A stretch of DNA of 64,000 bases, taken from Naasia sp. SYSU D00948 (GTDB lineage Bacteria > Actinomycetota > Actinomycetes > Actinomycetales > Microbacteriaceae). Made by a program: the position numbers and the translations under genes. Within the stretch, counting starts at the first letter, position 1; every line of letters begins with the position of its first letter. The notes below the pieces were generated by a model. It had not been told where the DNA came from. It saw only the letters and a list, made by a program, of their open reading frames with translations, and did no database searches. Below, one piece after another: positions 9,982 to 18,335 of this stretch. Where the stretch lies: positions 2,655,127-2,719,126 of the forward strand of contig NZ_JAFMTA010000001.1 of NCBI RefSeq assembly GCF_017916515.1, given 5' to 3'.

Positions 9982-10056
9982 AGGGGTGCCGGTGCGGGAT
10001 GCACCGGCTCTTGGCGCGCACTCGGCGCGCAGACTTCGAGGATTGGCGACACGGAC
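9974..10056 (+). promoter_or_regulatory. pdxS promoter and structured leader
   Basis: TAGAAT (9974-9979) overlaps the end of the HIT gene. The leader contains a perfect 8-bp hairpin, GCCGGTGC (9988-9995) with GCACCGGC (10001-10008), loop GGGAT, and a GCGCGC/GCGCGC pair just after it. The leader is about 70 nt long and could regulate pdxST; no known riboswitch is recognised. Confidence 0.45.
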
Positions 10057-10968
10057 GTGACGGACAGCACCCAGAACCAGGGCAACGGCTCCTTCGGCAC
10101 CAGCAGGGTCAAGCGGGGCCTGGCCGAGATGCTCAAGGGCGGTGTGATCATGGACGTGGTCACCGCCGAGCAGGCGAAGATCGCCGAGGACGCGGGCGCG
10201 GTCGCCGTCATGGCGCTGGAGCGCGTCCCGGCCGACATCCGCGCCCAGGGCGGTGTGGCCCGGATGAGCGACCCCGACCTCATCGAGCAGATCATCGACT
10301 CGGTCTCGATCCCCGTCATGGCGAAGGCCCGCATCGGTCACTTCGTCGAGGCGCAGGTGCTTCAGGCCCTCAAGGTCGACTACATCGACGAGTCCGAGGT
10401 GCTCTCGCCCGCCGACTACGTGAACCACATCGACAAGTGGGACTTCACCGTCCCCTTCGTCTGCGGCGCGACCAACCTCGGCGAGGCGCTCCGCCGGATC
10501 ACCGAGGGCGCGGCCATGATCCGCTCGAAGGGTGAGGCCGGCACGGGCGACGTCTCCGAGGCGACCAAGCACATCCGTCAGATCAAGGGCGAGATCGCGG
10601 CGCTCGGCGCCAAGAGCCCCGACGAGCTCTACGTCGCGGCCAAGGAGCTGCAGGCCCCCTACGACCTCGTCGTCGAGGTGGCCCGCACCGGCCGCCTCCC
10701 CGTCGTCCTGTTCACCGCGGGCGGCGTCGCGACCCCGGCGGATGCGGCGATGATGATGCAACTCGGCGCGGACGGCGTCTTCGTCGGGTCGGGCATCTTC
10801 AAGTCCGGCGACCCGGCGAAGCGCGCGGCGGCGATCGTGCGGGCGACCACGTTCCACGACGACCCGATGGCGGTCGCGGACGCGTCGCGCGGCCTGGGCG
10901 AGGCGATGGTCGGCATCAACGTCGCCGACCTCCCCGCGCCGCACCGCCTCGCGACGCGCGGCTGGTGA
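10057..10968 (+). CDS. pdxS: Pyridoxal 5'-phosphate synthase, PdxS subunit
   Basis: Synthase half of the DXP-independent vitamin B6 pathway, building PLP from ribose 5-phosphate, glyceraldehyde 3-phosphate and ammonia from PdxT. 303 aa, normal length. The signature runs [17 protein letters not shown], then [18 protein letters not shown]; the Schiff-base lysine is in VMAKARIGH (K90); the phosphate loop is [13 protein letters not shown] with [17 protein letters not shown] start at 10057 behind a weak GAGGA. It overlaps pdxT by 4 nt (GTGA), fitting the obligate complex. Confidence 0.98.
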   Translation: MTDSTQNQGNGSFGTSRVKRGLAEMLKGGVIMDVVTAEQAKIAEDAGAVAVMALERVPADIRAQGGVARMSDPDLIEQIIDSVSIPVMAKARIGHFVEAQVLQALKVDYIDESEVLSPADYVNHIDKWDFTVPFVCGATNLGEALRRITEGAAMIRSKGEAGTGDVSEATKHIRQIKGEIAALGAKSPDELYVAAKELQAPYDLVVEVARTGRLPVVLFTAGGVATPADAAMMMQLGADGVFVGSGIFKSGDPAKRAAAIVRATTFHDDPMAVADASRGLGEAMVGINVADLPAPHRLATRGW

Positions 10969-11549
10969 CGACCCCGAGGGTCGGTGTCCTCGCCCTGCAG
11001 GGCGATTTCCGGGAGCACCTGTCGGTGCTTCGGGGCCTCGGCGCCGACGCGCGCCTCGTCCGGCGTCCCGAGGAGCTCGAGGGCATCGACGGTCTCGTGA
11101 TCCCCGGCGGCGAGTCGACGGTCATGGACAAGCTCTCGCGCGCCTTCGGCGTCGCAGAGCCGATCAAGGCGGCGATCGCGGACGGGATGCCGGTGTACGG
11201 CACGTGCGCCGGCCTCATCATGCTCGCGGACACGGTCCGGGACCGCATCGAGGGACAGCAGAGCTTCGGCGGCCTCGACGTCGTGGTCCGCCGGAACGCG
11301 TTCGGCACGCAGCTGGACTCCTTCGAGACCGACCTCGACATCCCGGAGCTGGGGGAGGAGCCGGTGCACGCCGTCTTCATCCGCGCCCCGATCGTCGAGG
11401 AGGTGGGGGAGAAGGCGCACGCCCTCGCCGAGCTGGAGGACGGCCGCGTCGTCGCCGTCGAGCAGGGCAGCCTCCTCGGGACCTCGTTCCACCCCGAGGT
11501 GACGGGCGACGACCGCTTCCACCGGTACTTCCTCCGCAAGCTCGGCTGA
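10965..11549 (+). CDS. pdxT: Pyridoxal 5'-phosphate synthase, PdxT glutaminase subunit
   Basis: Class I glutamine amidotransferase supplying ammonia to PdxS; 194 aa. Visible elements are [20 protein letters not shown] (about 47-52, the PdxT-specific loop), nucleophile C81 in GTCAGL, and the His/Glu pair in SFHPEVTGD. The start GTG overlaps the pdxS stop. A hairpin terminator begins at the stop codon, so pdxST forms a two-gene unit. Confidence 0.97.
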   Translation: MTTPRVGVLALQGDFREHLSVLRGLGADARLVRRPEELEGIDGLVIPGGESTVMDKLSRAFGVAEPIKAAIADGMPVYGTCAGLIMLADTVRDRIEGQQSFGGLDVVVRRNAFGTQLDSFETDLDIPELGEEPVHAVFIRAPIVEEVGEKAHALAELEDGRVVAVEQGSLLGTSFHPEVTGDDRFHRYFLRKLG

Positions 11550-11575
11550 CGGCCCCGTTCCGCGACCGGGGCCGT
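11549..11575 (+). terminator. Terminator of pdxST
   Basis: ACGGCCCCG (11549-11557) pairs with CGGGGCCGT (11567-11575), 9 bp, loop 9 nt. The stem starts on the last base of the pdxT stop codon. Confidence 0.65.
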
Positions 11576-11583
11576 TCCGGTGG

Positions 11584-11609
11584 ATCCGGGCCGGCGTCCC
11601 GGCCCGGAT
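11584..11609 (+). terminator. Second hairpin downstream of pdxT
   Basis: ATCCGGGCCGG (11584-11594), tetraloop CGTC, CCGGCCCGGAT (11599-11609): 11 perfect pairs, 9 nt after the first hairpin. It could act as a tandem terminator or a stand-alone repeat. Confidence 0.5.
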
Positions 11610-11674
11610 TCACCTAACCGGCCCGGGATGCGGTCCCCGCGGCGTCCGGTCCCGGTCCCTGCGACACGCGGCTC

Positions 11675-11680
11675 TACAAT
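11675..11680 (+). promoter_or_regulatory. Candidate -10 of yebC
   Basis: TACAAT, the closest match to the TATAAT consensus in this part of the window, lies 30 nt upstream of the yebC ATG. No good -35 was identified. Confidence 0.5.
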
Positions 11681-11710
11681 GGTCGGGCTGAATCGAGGAG
11701 GCGGATACGC

Positions 11711-12469
<759 letters not shown>

Positions 12470-12476
12470 GCCCGCT

Positions 12477-13043
12477 GTGCGGGTCCTCGGCGTCGACCCC
12501 GGCCTGACCCGCTGCGGCGTCGGGGTCGTCGACGTCACGCCCGACCGGCGCGCGACGCTCGTCCACGTAAGCGTCATCCGCACTCCGCACGAGCTCCCGC
12601 TCGAGGAGCGGGTGCTCGCGATCGGCCGGGGAATCGCCGCGCTGCTCGACGAGCACCGCCCGACCGCGGTCGCGCTAGAGCGCGTCTTCGCGCAGCACAA
12701 CGTCCGGACCGTGATGGGCACCGCCCAGGCGAGCGGGGTCGCCATGCACGTCGCCGCGGAGCGCGGGCTGGCCGTCGGCCTGCACACGCCCTCCGAGGTG
12801 AAGGCGGCGGTGACGGGTTACGGCTCGGCCGACAAGAAGCAGGTCGCGACCATGGTCGCGCGGGTCCTCGGACTCGACGCGCCTCCGACACCGGCCGACG
12901 CGTCGGACGCCCTCGCCCTCGCGATCTGCCACGCGTGGCGCCTCCCGCCTGTCTCGGCGCCGGCCGCGGGCGCGGCCGGGCTCACTCCTGCGCAGCGCGC
13001 CTGGCAGGACGCGGAGAAGGCGTCCCGCCGTCGCGTGCAGTGA
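12477..13043 (+). CDS. ruvC: Crossover junction endodeoxyribonuclease RuvC
   Basis: Holliday-junction resolvase; 188 aa. The acidic catalytic residues are visible: D7 in GVDPGL, E68 in ALERVF, and D141 and D144 in ADASDALALA. The conserved VKAAVTGYGSADKKQV segment is intact. GTG start at 12477, 7 nt after yebC. A 104-nt repeat element begins 6 nt after its stop and separates it from ruvA. Confidence 0.97.
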   Translation: MRVLGVDPGLTRCGVGVVDVTPDRRATLVHVSVIRTPHELPLEERVLAIGRGIAALLDEHRPTAVALERVFAQHNVRTVMGTAQASGVAMHVAAERGLAVGLHTPSEVKAAVTGYGSADKKQVATMVARVLGLDAPPTPADASDALALAICHAWRLPPVSAPAAGAAGLTPAQRAWQDAEKASRRRVQ

Positions 13044-13048
13044 GCTGC

Positions 13049-13152
13049 TGCGCGGATCAGGAGATCCCGTCCGGCACTCGGCGTGTCCTCCTGAACCGTG
13101 TGCGAATCCGGGAGTCTTTCCTGATCGGCGACGGATCTCCTGATCCGCGCAA
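13049..13152 (+). repeat. 104-nt near-palindromic repeat, copy 1
   Basis: Outer arms TGCGCGGATCAGGAGATCC (13049-13067) and GGATCTCCTGATCCGCGCA (13133-13151) are perfect 19-bp inverted repeats. Inside are CGGCGTGTC and two further CCTGA motifs. Copies 2 and 3 (38996-39099, minus orientation; 40049-40152) align without gaps over the same 104 positions, by hand count about three quarters and two thirds identical. It lies between ruvC and ruvA. The nature (mobile palindromic element, structured RNA or protein-binding array) is unknown. Confidence 0.85.
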
Positions 13153-13244
13153 CTCGCGGGAGCCGGGACAGCGGGCGCGGAACGCGCGTCGAACACTCCT
13201 TCGACTCGCCGTGGCGGCTCCCGGGGACGGTCCCAGGGGCCGCC

Positions 13245-13250
13245 TAGCCT
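13245..13250 (+). promoter_or_regulatory. Leaderless-type -10 of ruvAB
   Basis: TAGCCT, then GACGGC (6 nt), then the ruvA ATG at 13257, without a ribosome-binding site. ruvAB can therefore be transcribed separately from ruvC. Confidence 0.5.
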
Positions 13251-13256
13251 GACGGC

Positions 13257-13865
13257 ATGATCTCCTCCCTTCGCGGCACGGTCCTCGGGCTGGCGGGAGG
13301 GTCGGTCGTCGTTGAGGTGGGCGGCATCGGCTACTCCGTCGCCGTCACGCCCCAGCACGCGCTGAGCCTCCGCACCGGCCAGGAGGTCCTCCTACACACG
13401 GCCCTCGTCGTTCGGGAGGACGACCTGTCGCTCTTCGGGTTCGCCGACGTGGACGCGCTCCGCGTCTTCGATCTGCTCCGCGGGGTGACGGGCGTGGGGC
13501 CGAAGTCCGCCATGGGGGTGCTCGCCTCGATGACCCCGGACCAGGTCGCGACCGCGGTCGCCTCGGAGGACGACTCCGCCTTCCGCAAGGTGTCCGGCAT
13601 CGGGCCGAAGACCGCGAAGCTCATCGTCGTCTCGCTCGCCGGCAAGCTGTTCGCCCCGGCACGCCCCGCCGTCGCCTCCGTGCCCGCTGCCGTCGGCGCG
13701 GACGTCGTCGTCGCCCTCGTCGGTCTCGGCTGGCCCGAGCGGACCGCCCAGCAGACGGTCGACGAGATCCTCGCCGACGCCTCCGCCGACCGCTCGACGC
13801 CGGCGCTGCTGCGTGCCGCCCTGGCGCTGCTCGGACCGCGCCAGCTCAGCGGGACCGTGTCGTGA
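13257..13865 (+). CDS. ruvA: Holliday junction branch-migration protein RuvA
   Basis: Tetrameric junction-binding subunit that loads RuvB; 202 aa. The N-terminal OB fold ([28 protein letters not shown]) is followed by paired helix-hairpin-helix motifs ([14 protein letters not shown] and [16 protein letters not shown]) and a C-terminal RuvB-contact domain ([16 protein letters not shown]). ATG at 13257 under a leaderless promoter. It overlaps ruvB by 4 nt (GTGA). Confidence 0.97.
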   Translation: MISSLRGTVLGLAGGSVVVEVGGIGYSVAVTPQHALSLRTGQEVLLHTALVVREDDLSLFGFADVDALRVFDLLRGVTGVGPKSAMGVLASMTPDQVATAVASEDDSAFRKVSGIGPKTAKLIVVSLAGKLFAPARPAVASVPAAVGADVVVALVGLGWPERTAQQTVDEILADASADRSTPALLRAALALLGPRQLSGTVS

Positions 13866-14896
13866 GCGATGTCACCGTCCGGCCGGAGCCGGAATCGGAG
13901 GCCGAGCTCGCCTTCGAGGGCGCGCTCCGTCCCAAGTCGCTCGGGGAGTTCGTCGGGCAGACGAAGGTGCGGGGCCAGCTCCAGCTGCTGCTCCAGGCCG
14001 CCACGATGCAGAGCCGCACCCCGGACCACATCCTGCTCGCGGGCCCGCCAGGACTGGGGAAGACGACCCTCGCGATGATCGTCGCGCACGAGAGCGGCCG
14101 GCCCCTCCGGATGTCGAGCGGTCCCGCGATCCAGCACGCCGGCGATCTCGCGGCCGTCCTCTCCGCGCTCATCCCGGGCGAGGTCCTGTTCATCGACGAG
14201 ATCCATCGCATGGCGCGGTCCGCCGAGGAGATGCTCTACCTCGCGATGGAGGACTTCCGGATCGACATCATGGTGGGCAAGGGCGCGGGAGCGACGTCGA
14301 TCCCTCTCGACCTCGCTCCGTTCACCCTCGTCGGTGCGACGACCCGCTCGGGTCTGCTGCCGAACCCGCTCCGGGACCGCTTCGGCTTCACGGCCCATCT
14401 CGAGTTCTACGAGACCGAGGAGCTCGAGAAGGTGCTGGAGCGGGCCGCCCGGCTCCTCGAGCTCGACTTCGAGAAGGCGGCGCTGCGAGAGATCGCCTCC
14501 CGGAGCCGTGGCACGCCCCGCATCGCGAACCGCCTGCTCCGCCGCGTCCGGGACTACGCCCTGGTGCACCGGACCGTCGCGGGTCGGGATGCGGTCGACG
14601 CGGCGCTCGAGCTGTACGACGTCGACCCGCTCGGCCTCGACCGGCTCGATAGGGCCGTCATGCACGGGATCCTCACACGCTTCGACGGGGGACCCGTCGG
14701 TCTCAACACCCTCGCGGTCTCCGTGGGGGAGGAGGCCGAGACGATCGAGTCCGTCGTCGAGCCCTTCCTGGTCCGCACCGGCCTGATCACGCGCACTCCG
14801 CGCGGTCGGGTCGCGACTCCCGCTGCGTGGGACCACTTCGGCCTTGCGCGGCGGGAGGCGTCGGTGCCGACCGCCCTCTTCGGCGACGGGCTATGA
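13862..14896 (+). CDS. ruvB: Holliday junction helicase RuvB
   Basis: AAA+ motor for branch migration; 344 aa. Walker [10 protein letters not shown] (61-69), Walker B LFIDEIHR, and sensor region [18 protein letters not shown] with its arginine finger are intact; the winged-helix end includes [14 protein letters not shown] and [16 protein letters not shown] start inside the ruvA stop. A short GCCGGC/GCCGGC stem (14907-14927) follows the stop. Confidence 0.98.
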   Translation: MSDVTVRPEPESEAELAFEGALRPKSLGEFVGQTKVRGQLQLLLQAATMQSRTPDHILLAGPPGLGKTTLAMIVAHESGRPLRMSSGPAIQHAGDLAAVLSALIPGEVLFIDEIHRMARSAEEMLYLAMEDFRIDIMVGKGAGATSIPLDLAPFTLVGATTRSGLLPNPLRDRFGFTAHLEFYETEELEKVLERAARLLELDFEKAALREIASRSRGTPRIANRLLRRVRDYALVHRTVAGRDAVDAALELYDVDPLGLDRLDRAVMHGILTRFDGGPVGLNTLAVSVGEEAETIESVVEPFLVRTGLITRTPRGRVATPAAWDHFGLARREASVPTALFGDGL

Positions 14897-14965
14897 TTCA
14901 GGGGACGCCGGCGCCTGCTGAGCCGGCCTTCGACGCGCTTTCCTAGCGCTCCCACACCGCGTCAC

Positions 14966-14971
14966 TACACT
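14966..14971 (+). promoter_or_regulatory. Candidate -10 of yajC-secDF
   Basis: TACACT lies 30 nt before the yajC start. The same hexamer is found before efp and fmt in this window. Confidence 0.45.
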
Positions 14972-15001
14972 GACCCGGACCTCTTCCGGAAGGCTTCCAT
15001 C

Positions 15002-15412
15002 GTGGATCCGTTGACCATCGTCATGCTCGCAGTGCTCGCACTGCTCATCTTCTTCATGTTCCGCAACAGCCGGAAGCGGCAGCGCGACCTCGCCGAGATG
15101 GCCGAGAGGACCGTGCCCGGCGCGGAGGTCATGACCAGCTTCGGCGTGTTCGGCACCATCCTCTCGGTGGACGACGAGGAGAACCGGGTCCAGATCGAGA
15201 CGAGCCCCGGCACCGTGCTCACCGTGCACCGCCAGACCATCGCGAAGGTCGTCGAGCCCCACGAGGTCGTCACCGACGACGAGGCCGAGGCCATCGAGGA
15301 GGGCGAGGTCGACCCCGGCACGCCCACCGAGGCGACGTACGGCGAGCGCACCACCGATGCGGTCGACGACACGAACCCGGCCACCCGCGCCCGCAAGAAG
15401 ATCGACGAGTAG
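15002..15412 (+). CDS. yajC: Preprotein translocase subunit YajC
   Basis: Accessory membrane subunit of the Sec holotranslocon, paired with SecDF. 136 aa: one N-terminal helix (about 3-20, LTIVMLAVLALLIFFMFRNS), a YajC core (RTVPGAEVMTSFGVFGTILS...VLTVHRQTIAKVV) and an acidic, longer-than-usual tail. GTG start at 15002 with GGAAGG upstream. It heads the yajC-secD-secF unit. Confidence 0.93.
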   Translation: MDPLTIVMLAVLALLIFFMFRNSRKRQRDLAEMAERTVPGAEVMTSFGVFGTILSVDDEENRVQIETSPGTVLTVHRQTIAKVVEPHEVVTDDEAEAIEEGEVDPGTPTEATYGERTTDAVDDTNPATRARKKIDE

Positions 15413-15486
15413 TCTGTAGCGTCGCCCGCCGGCCGCCGAGCGCGGCCGCGATGCTCCCTGCCACACGAGAAAGCTGAGTCCTGCCC

Positions 15487-17286
15487 TTGGCGAAGCCAAC
15501 GAGCCCCGTCCGGAAGGCCTGGCAGTCCCTCGCCGGCCTGGGCGCGATCATCGCCGTCCTCGCCGGCCTCAACCTGCTCGGCGCCCTCACCGCGGGCGCC
15601 TCCTGGACCCCGAAGCTGGCCCTCGACCTCGAGGGCGGCACGCAGATCATCCTGGCGCCCGTCGTCGAGGGCGGCGAGGAGGTCTCGCAGGAGCAGCTCG
15701 ACCAGGCGGTGGGCATCCTGCGGCAGCGCGTCGACGCCGCCGGTGTCTCCGAGTCGGAGATCAACACCCAGGGCGGGCAGAACATCGTCGTGTCCATCCC
15801 GGGTCAGCCGGACGAGGAGACGCTGCAGCGGATCGAGGCCTCCGCGAAGCTCGAGTTCCGTCCCGTGCTGCTCGCCGGGGTGCCGTCTCCGGACAGCATC
15901 ACGGAGGAGGGCGCGACCGCGACCCCGACCCCGACTGCTCCCGCCACTCCGGCGCCGACGCCGACGGACCCGAGCGACCTCGCGCAGATCACTCCGGAGC
16001 TGCAGGCGCAGTACGACGCATTCGACTGCTCGACCATCGACCCGAGCGTCCCGGCGCCCGAGGACCAGCCTCTCGTCACCTGCGATCCGGACGGGGCGAT
16101 CAAGTACCTGCTCGGACCGGTCGAGGTCAGCGGCGAGGACATCGACGACGCGACCAGCGGCCTCGTGCCCACCCAGACCGGCGGCAACACCGGCGTGTGG
16201 GCCGTGAACCTCGACTTCAACGGCGAGGGCACCGAGAAGTTCGCCGCGGTCACGACCCGGCTCACGGGTCTCGCCGAGCCCCAGAACCAGTTCGGCATCG
16301 TCCTCGACAAGCGGGTCATCTCCGCTCCCCGCTCCGAGGTCGTCATCACGGACGGCAACGCCCAGATCACCGGCTCGTTCACGCAGGAGACCGCGAAGTC
16401 CCTCGCGGATCAGCTGAAGTACGGCGCCCTCCCCATCAGCTTCGAGACGCAGAGCTCGGACACGATCTCCGCCACCCTCGGGTCGGAGCAGCTGCGGGGC
16501 GGTCTGATCGCCGGACTCATCGGCCTCGGCCTGGTCGTCGTCTACTCGCTGATCCAGTACCGGGCCCTCGGGCTCGTGACCGTGGCGTCGCTCGTCGTCG
16601 CCGCCGGGCTCACCTATCTGATCGTCACGCTGCTGTCCTGGCGCGAGGGATACCGTCTGTCGCTCGCCGGCATCGCGGGCCTCATCGTCGCGATCGGCAT
16701 CACGGCGGACTCCTTCATCGTCTACTTCGAGCGCATCCGGGACGAGCTGCGCGACGGGCGCAGCCTGAACGGCGCGATCGAGGCGGGCTGGAAGCGCGCC
16801 TGGCGCACCGTCCTCGCCTCCGACGCCGTCAACTTCATGGCCGCGATCATCCTGTTCTGGCTCGCCGTCGGCAACGTCCGCGGCTTCGCCCTGACGCTCG
16901 GCCTGACGACGATCGTCGACATCATCGTCGTGGCGCTGTTCACGCACCCGCTGCTCCAGCTCCTCGGCAGGACACGCTTCTTCAGCGAGGGTCACCCGGC
17001 GTCCGGCCTCAACCCGCAGGCGCTGGGCGCGGTCTACCGCGGCCGCGCGCAGTTCCGGGCCCCGGTCGAGGCGAAGGGCCGGCTCGCGGCCAGCCGCGCC
17101 GAAGCCGTGCGCCGTCAGACGATCGCCGAGCGCAAGGCGGCGGCGGACACGAGCACGATCACGCTGGAGCGTCCCGAGGAGACCCCCGTCGAGTCCGGAT
17201 CGGCCGACGCCCCGGCCGAGCGCAGGTCGGGAAGCGTCCCCGTGGAACGGACAGCCAAGAGCGGCAGGAAGGGGACGCGGTCCTGA
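15487..17286 (+). CDS. secD: Protein translocase subunit SecD
   Basis: Proton-motive-force-driven export factor that pulls preproteins across the membrane with SecF. 599 aa, TTG start at 15487. The first helix (about 17-35) is followed by LALDLEGGTQIIL and a periplasmic/outside domain containing a low-complexity Pro/Thr insert (TPTPTAPATPAPTPTDP, about 140-158). Five more helices follow from about residue 335, with the conserved IAGLIVAIGITADSFIVYFE. The last 100 residues are a charged cytoplasmic tail. The stop overlaps the secF start by 1 nt. Confidence 0.95.
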   Translation: MAKPTSPVRKAWQSLAGLGAIIAVLAGLNLLGALTAGASWTPKLALDLEGGTQIILAPVVEGGEEVSQEQLDQAVGILRQRVDAAGVSESEINTQGGQNIVVSIPGQPDEETLQRIEASAKLEFRPVLLAGVPSPDSITEEGATATPTPTAPATPAPTPTDPSDLAQITPELQAQYDAFDCSTIDPSVPAPEDQPLVTCDPDGAIKYLLGPVEVSGEDIDDATSGLVPTQTGGNTGVWAVNLDFNGEGTEKFAAVTTRLTGLAEPQNQFGIVLDKRVISAPRSEVVITDGNAQITGSFTQETAKSLADQLKYGALPISFETQSSDTISATLGSEQLRGGLIAGLIGLGLVVVYSLIQYRALGLVTVASLVVAAGLTYLIVTLLSWREGYRLSLAGIAGLIVAIGITADSFIVYFERIRDELRDGRSLNGAIEAGWKRAWRTVLASDAVNFMAAIILFWLAVGNVRGFALTLGLTTIVDIIVVALFTHPLLQLLGRTRFFSEGHPASGLNPQALGAVYRGRAQFRAPVEAKGRLAASRAEAVRRQTIAERKAAADTSTITLERPEETPVESGSADAPAERRSGSVPVERTAKSGRKGTRS

Positions 17287-18278
17287 TGGCGAGCTTCTCC
17301 CAGTTCGGCAACGACCTCTACACGGGCTCCCGCTCGATCGACTTCGTCGGGCGCCGGCGGGTCTGGTTCACGATCTCCGCGGTCGCCGTGCTCCTGTCGC
17401 TGCTCGTGCCGTTCCTCCGCGGCGGCTACACCTTCGGCATCGAGTTCACCGGCGGGTCCGAGTTCCGGATCAGCGGGGTCGAGACGACGGACCAGACCCC
17501 GGCGACCGAGGCCGTCACGAGCGTCGTCCCCGACCTCGCTCCTCGCGTGTCCTCCGTGGGCAACGACGGCATCCGGGTCCAGACCGACCAGCTCGAGGAC
17601 GAGGAGAGCGCCGAGATCCGGCAGGCCCTCGCGGACGCCTACTCGGTCCCCCTCACCGAGGTGACGGAGTCCTTCATCGGCCCGTCCTGGGGTGCCGACA
17701 TCACCGGCCAGGCTCTGCGCGGCCTCCTGCTGTTCCTCGCGATCGTCGCGGTGTTCATGGCGCTCTACTTCCGCACGTGGAAGATGTCGGTCGCGGCCAT
17801 GGTCGCCCTGCTGCACGACCTCGTGCTGACCGCCGGCATCTACGGCATCGTCGGCTTCGAGGTGACGCCCGCGGCTGTGATCGGCTTCCTCACGATCCTC
17901 GGCTACTCGCTCTACGACACCGTGGTGGTCTTCGACAAGATCCGCGAGAACACGCTGGGCGGCGAGGGGGGCGGACGGACGTTCGCCGACTCCGTCAACC
18001 TGGCGGTGAACCAGACGCTGGTCCGCTCGATCAACACGTCGATCGTGGCGATCCTCCCGGTCGCCGCCATCCTGTTCATCGGCGCGATGCTGCTCGGCGC
18101 GGGCACGCTCCGGGACATCGCGCTCGCCCTCTTCATCGGCATCCTCGTCGGCACCTACTCGACGATCTTCGTGGCCGCGCCCCTCTACTCCCTGCTGCGG
18201 GAGCGGGAGCCGGCGATCCAGAAGGAGACGAAGCGCATCCAGGAGACCCGCGCGAAGGGCGCCCTTCCGGTCGGATGA
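17286..18278 (+). CDS. secF: Protein translocase subunit SecF
   Basis: Partner of SecD in the Sec accessory complex; 330 aa. Six predicted helices, with FGIEFTGGSEFRI after helix 1 and the motif GYSLYDTVVVFDKIREN in helix 5, then INTSIVAILPVAAILFIGA. The ATG at 17286 overlaps the secD stop. The Arg/Lys-rich C-terminal tail is cytoplasmic. Confidence 0.96.
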   Translation: MASFSQFGNDLYTGSRSIDFVGRRRVWFTISAVAVLLSLLVPFLRGGYTFGIEFTGGSEFRISGVETTDQTPATEAVTSVVPDLAPRVSSVGNDGIRVQTDQLEDEESAEIRQALADAYSVPLTEVTESFIGPSWGADITGQALRGLLLFLAIVAVFMALYFRTWKMSVAAMVALLHDLVLTAGIYGIVGFEVTPAAVIGFLTILGYSLYDTVVVFDKIRENTLGGEGGGRTFADSVNLAVNQTLVRSINTSIVAILPVAAILFIGAMLLGAGTLRDIALALFIGILVGTYSTIFVAAPLYSLLREREPAIQKETKRIQETRAKGALPVG

Positions 18279-18335
18279 TCTCGGTCGGGAAGACGGAGGG
18301 CCGGTGCTAGCGTTGAGGCCTTCGGAGGTGAGGGC

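Noticed and set aside
14907-14927. Terminator after ruvB
   Set aside because: Only a 6-bp self-complementary GCCGGC pair with a 9-nt loop and no T run; too weak to call.
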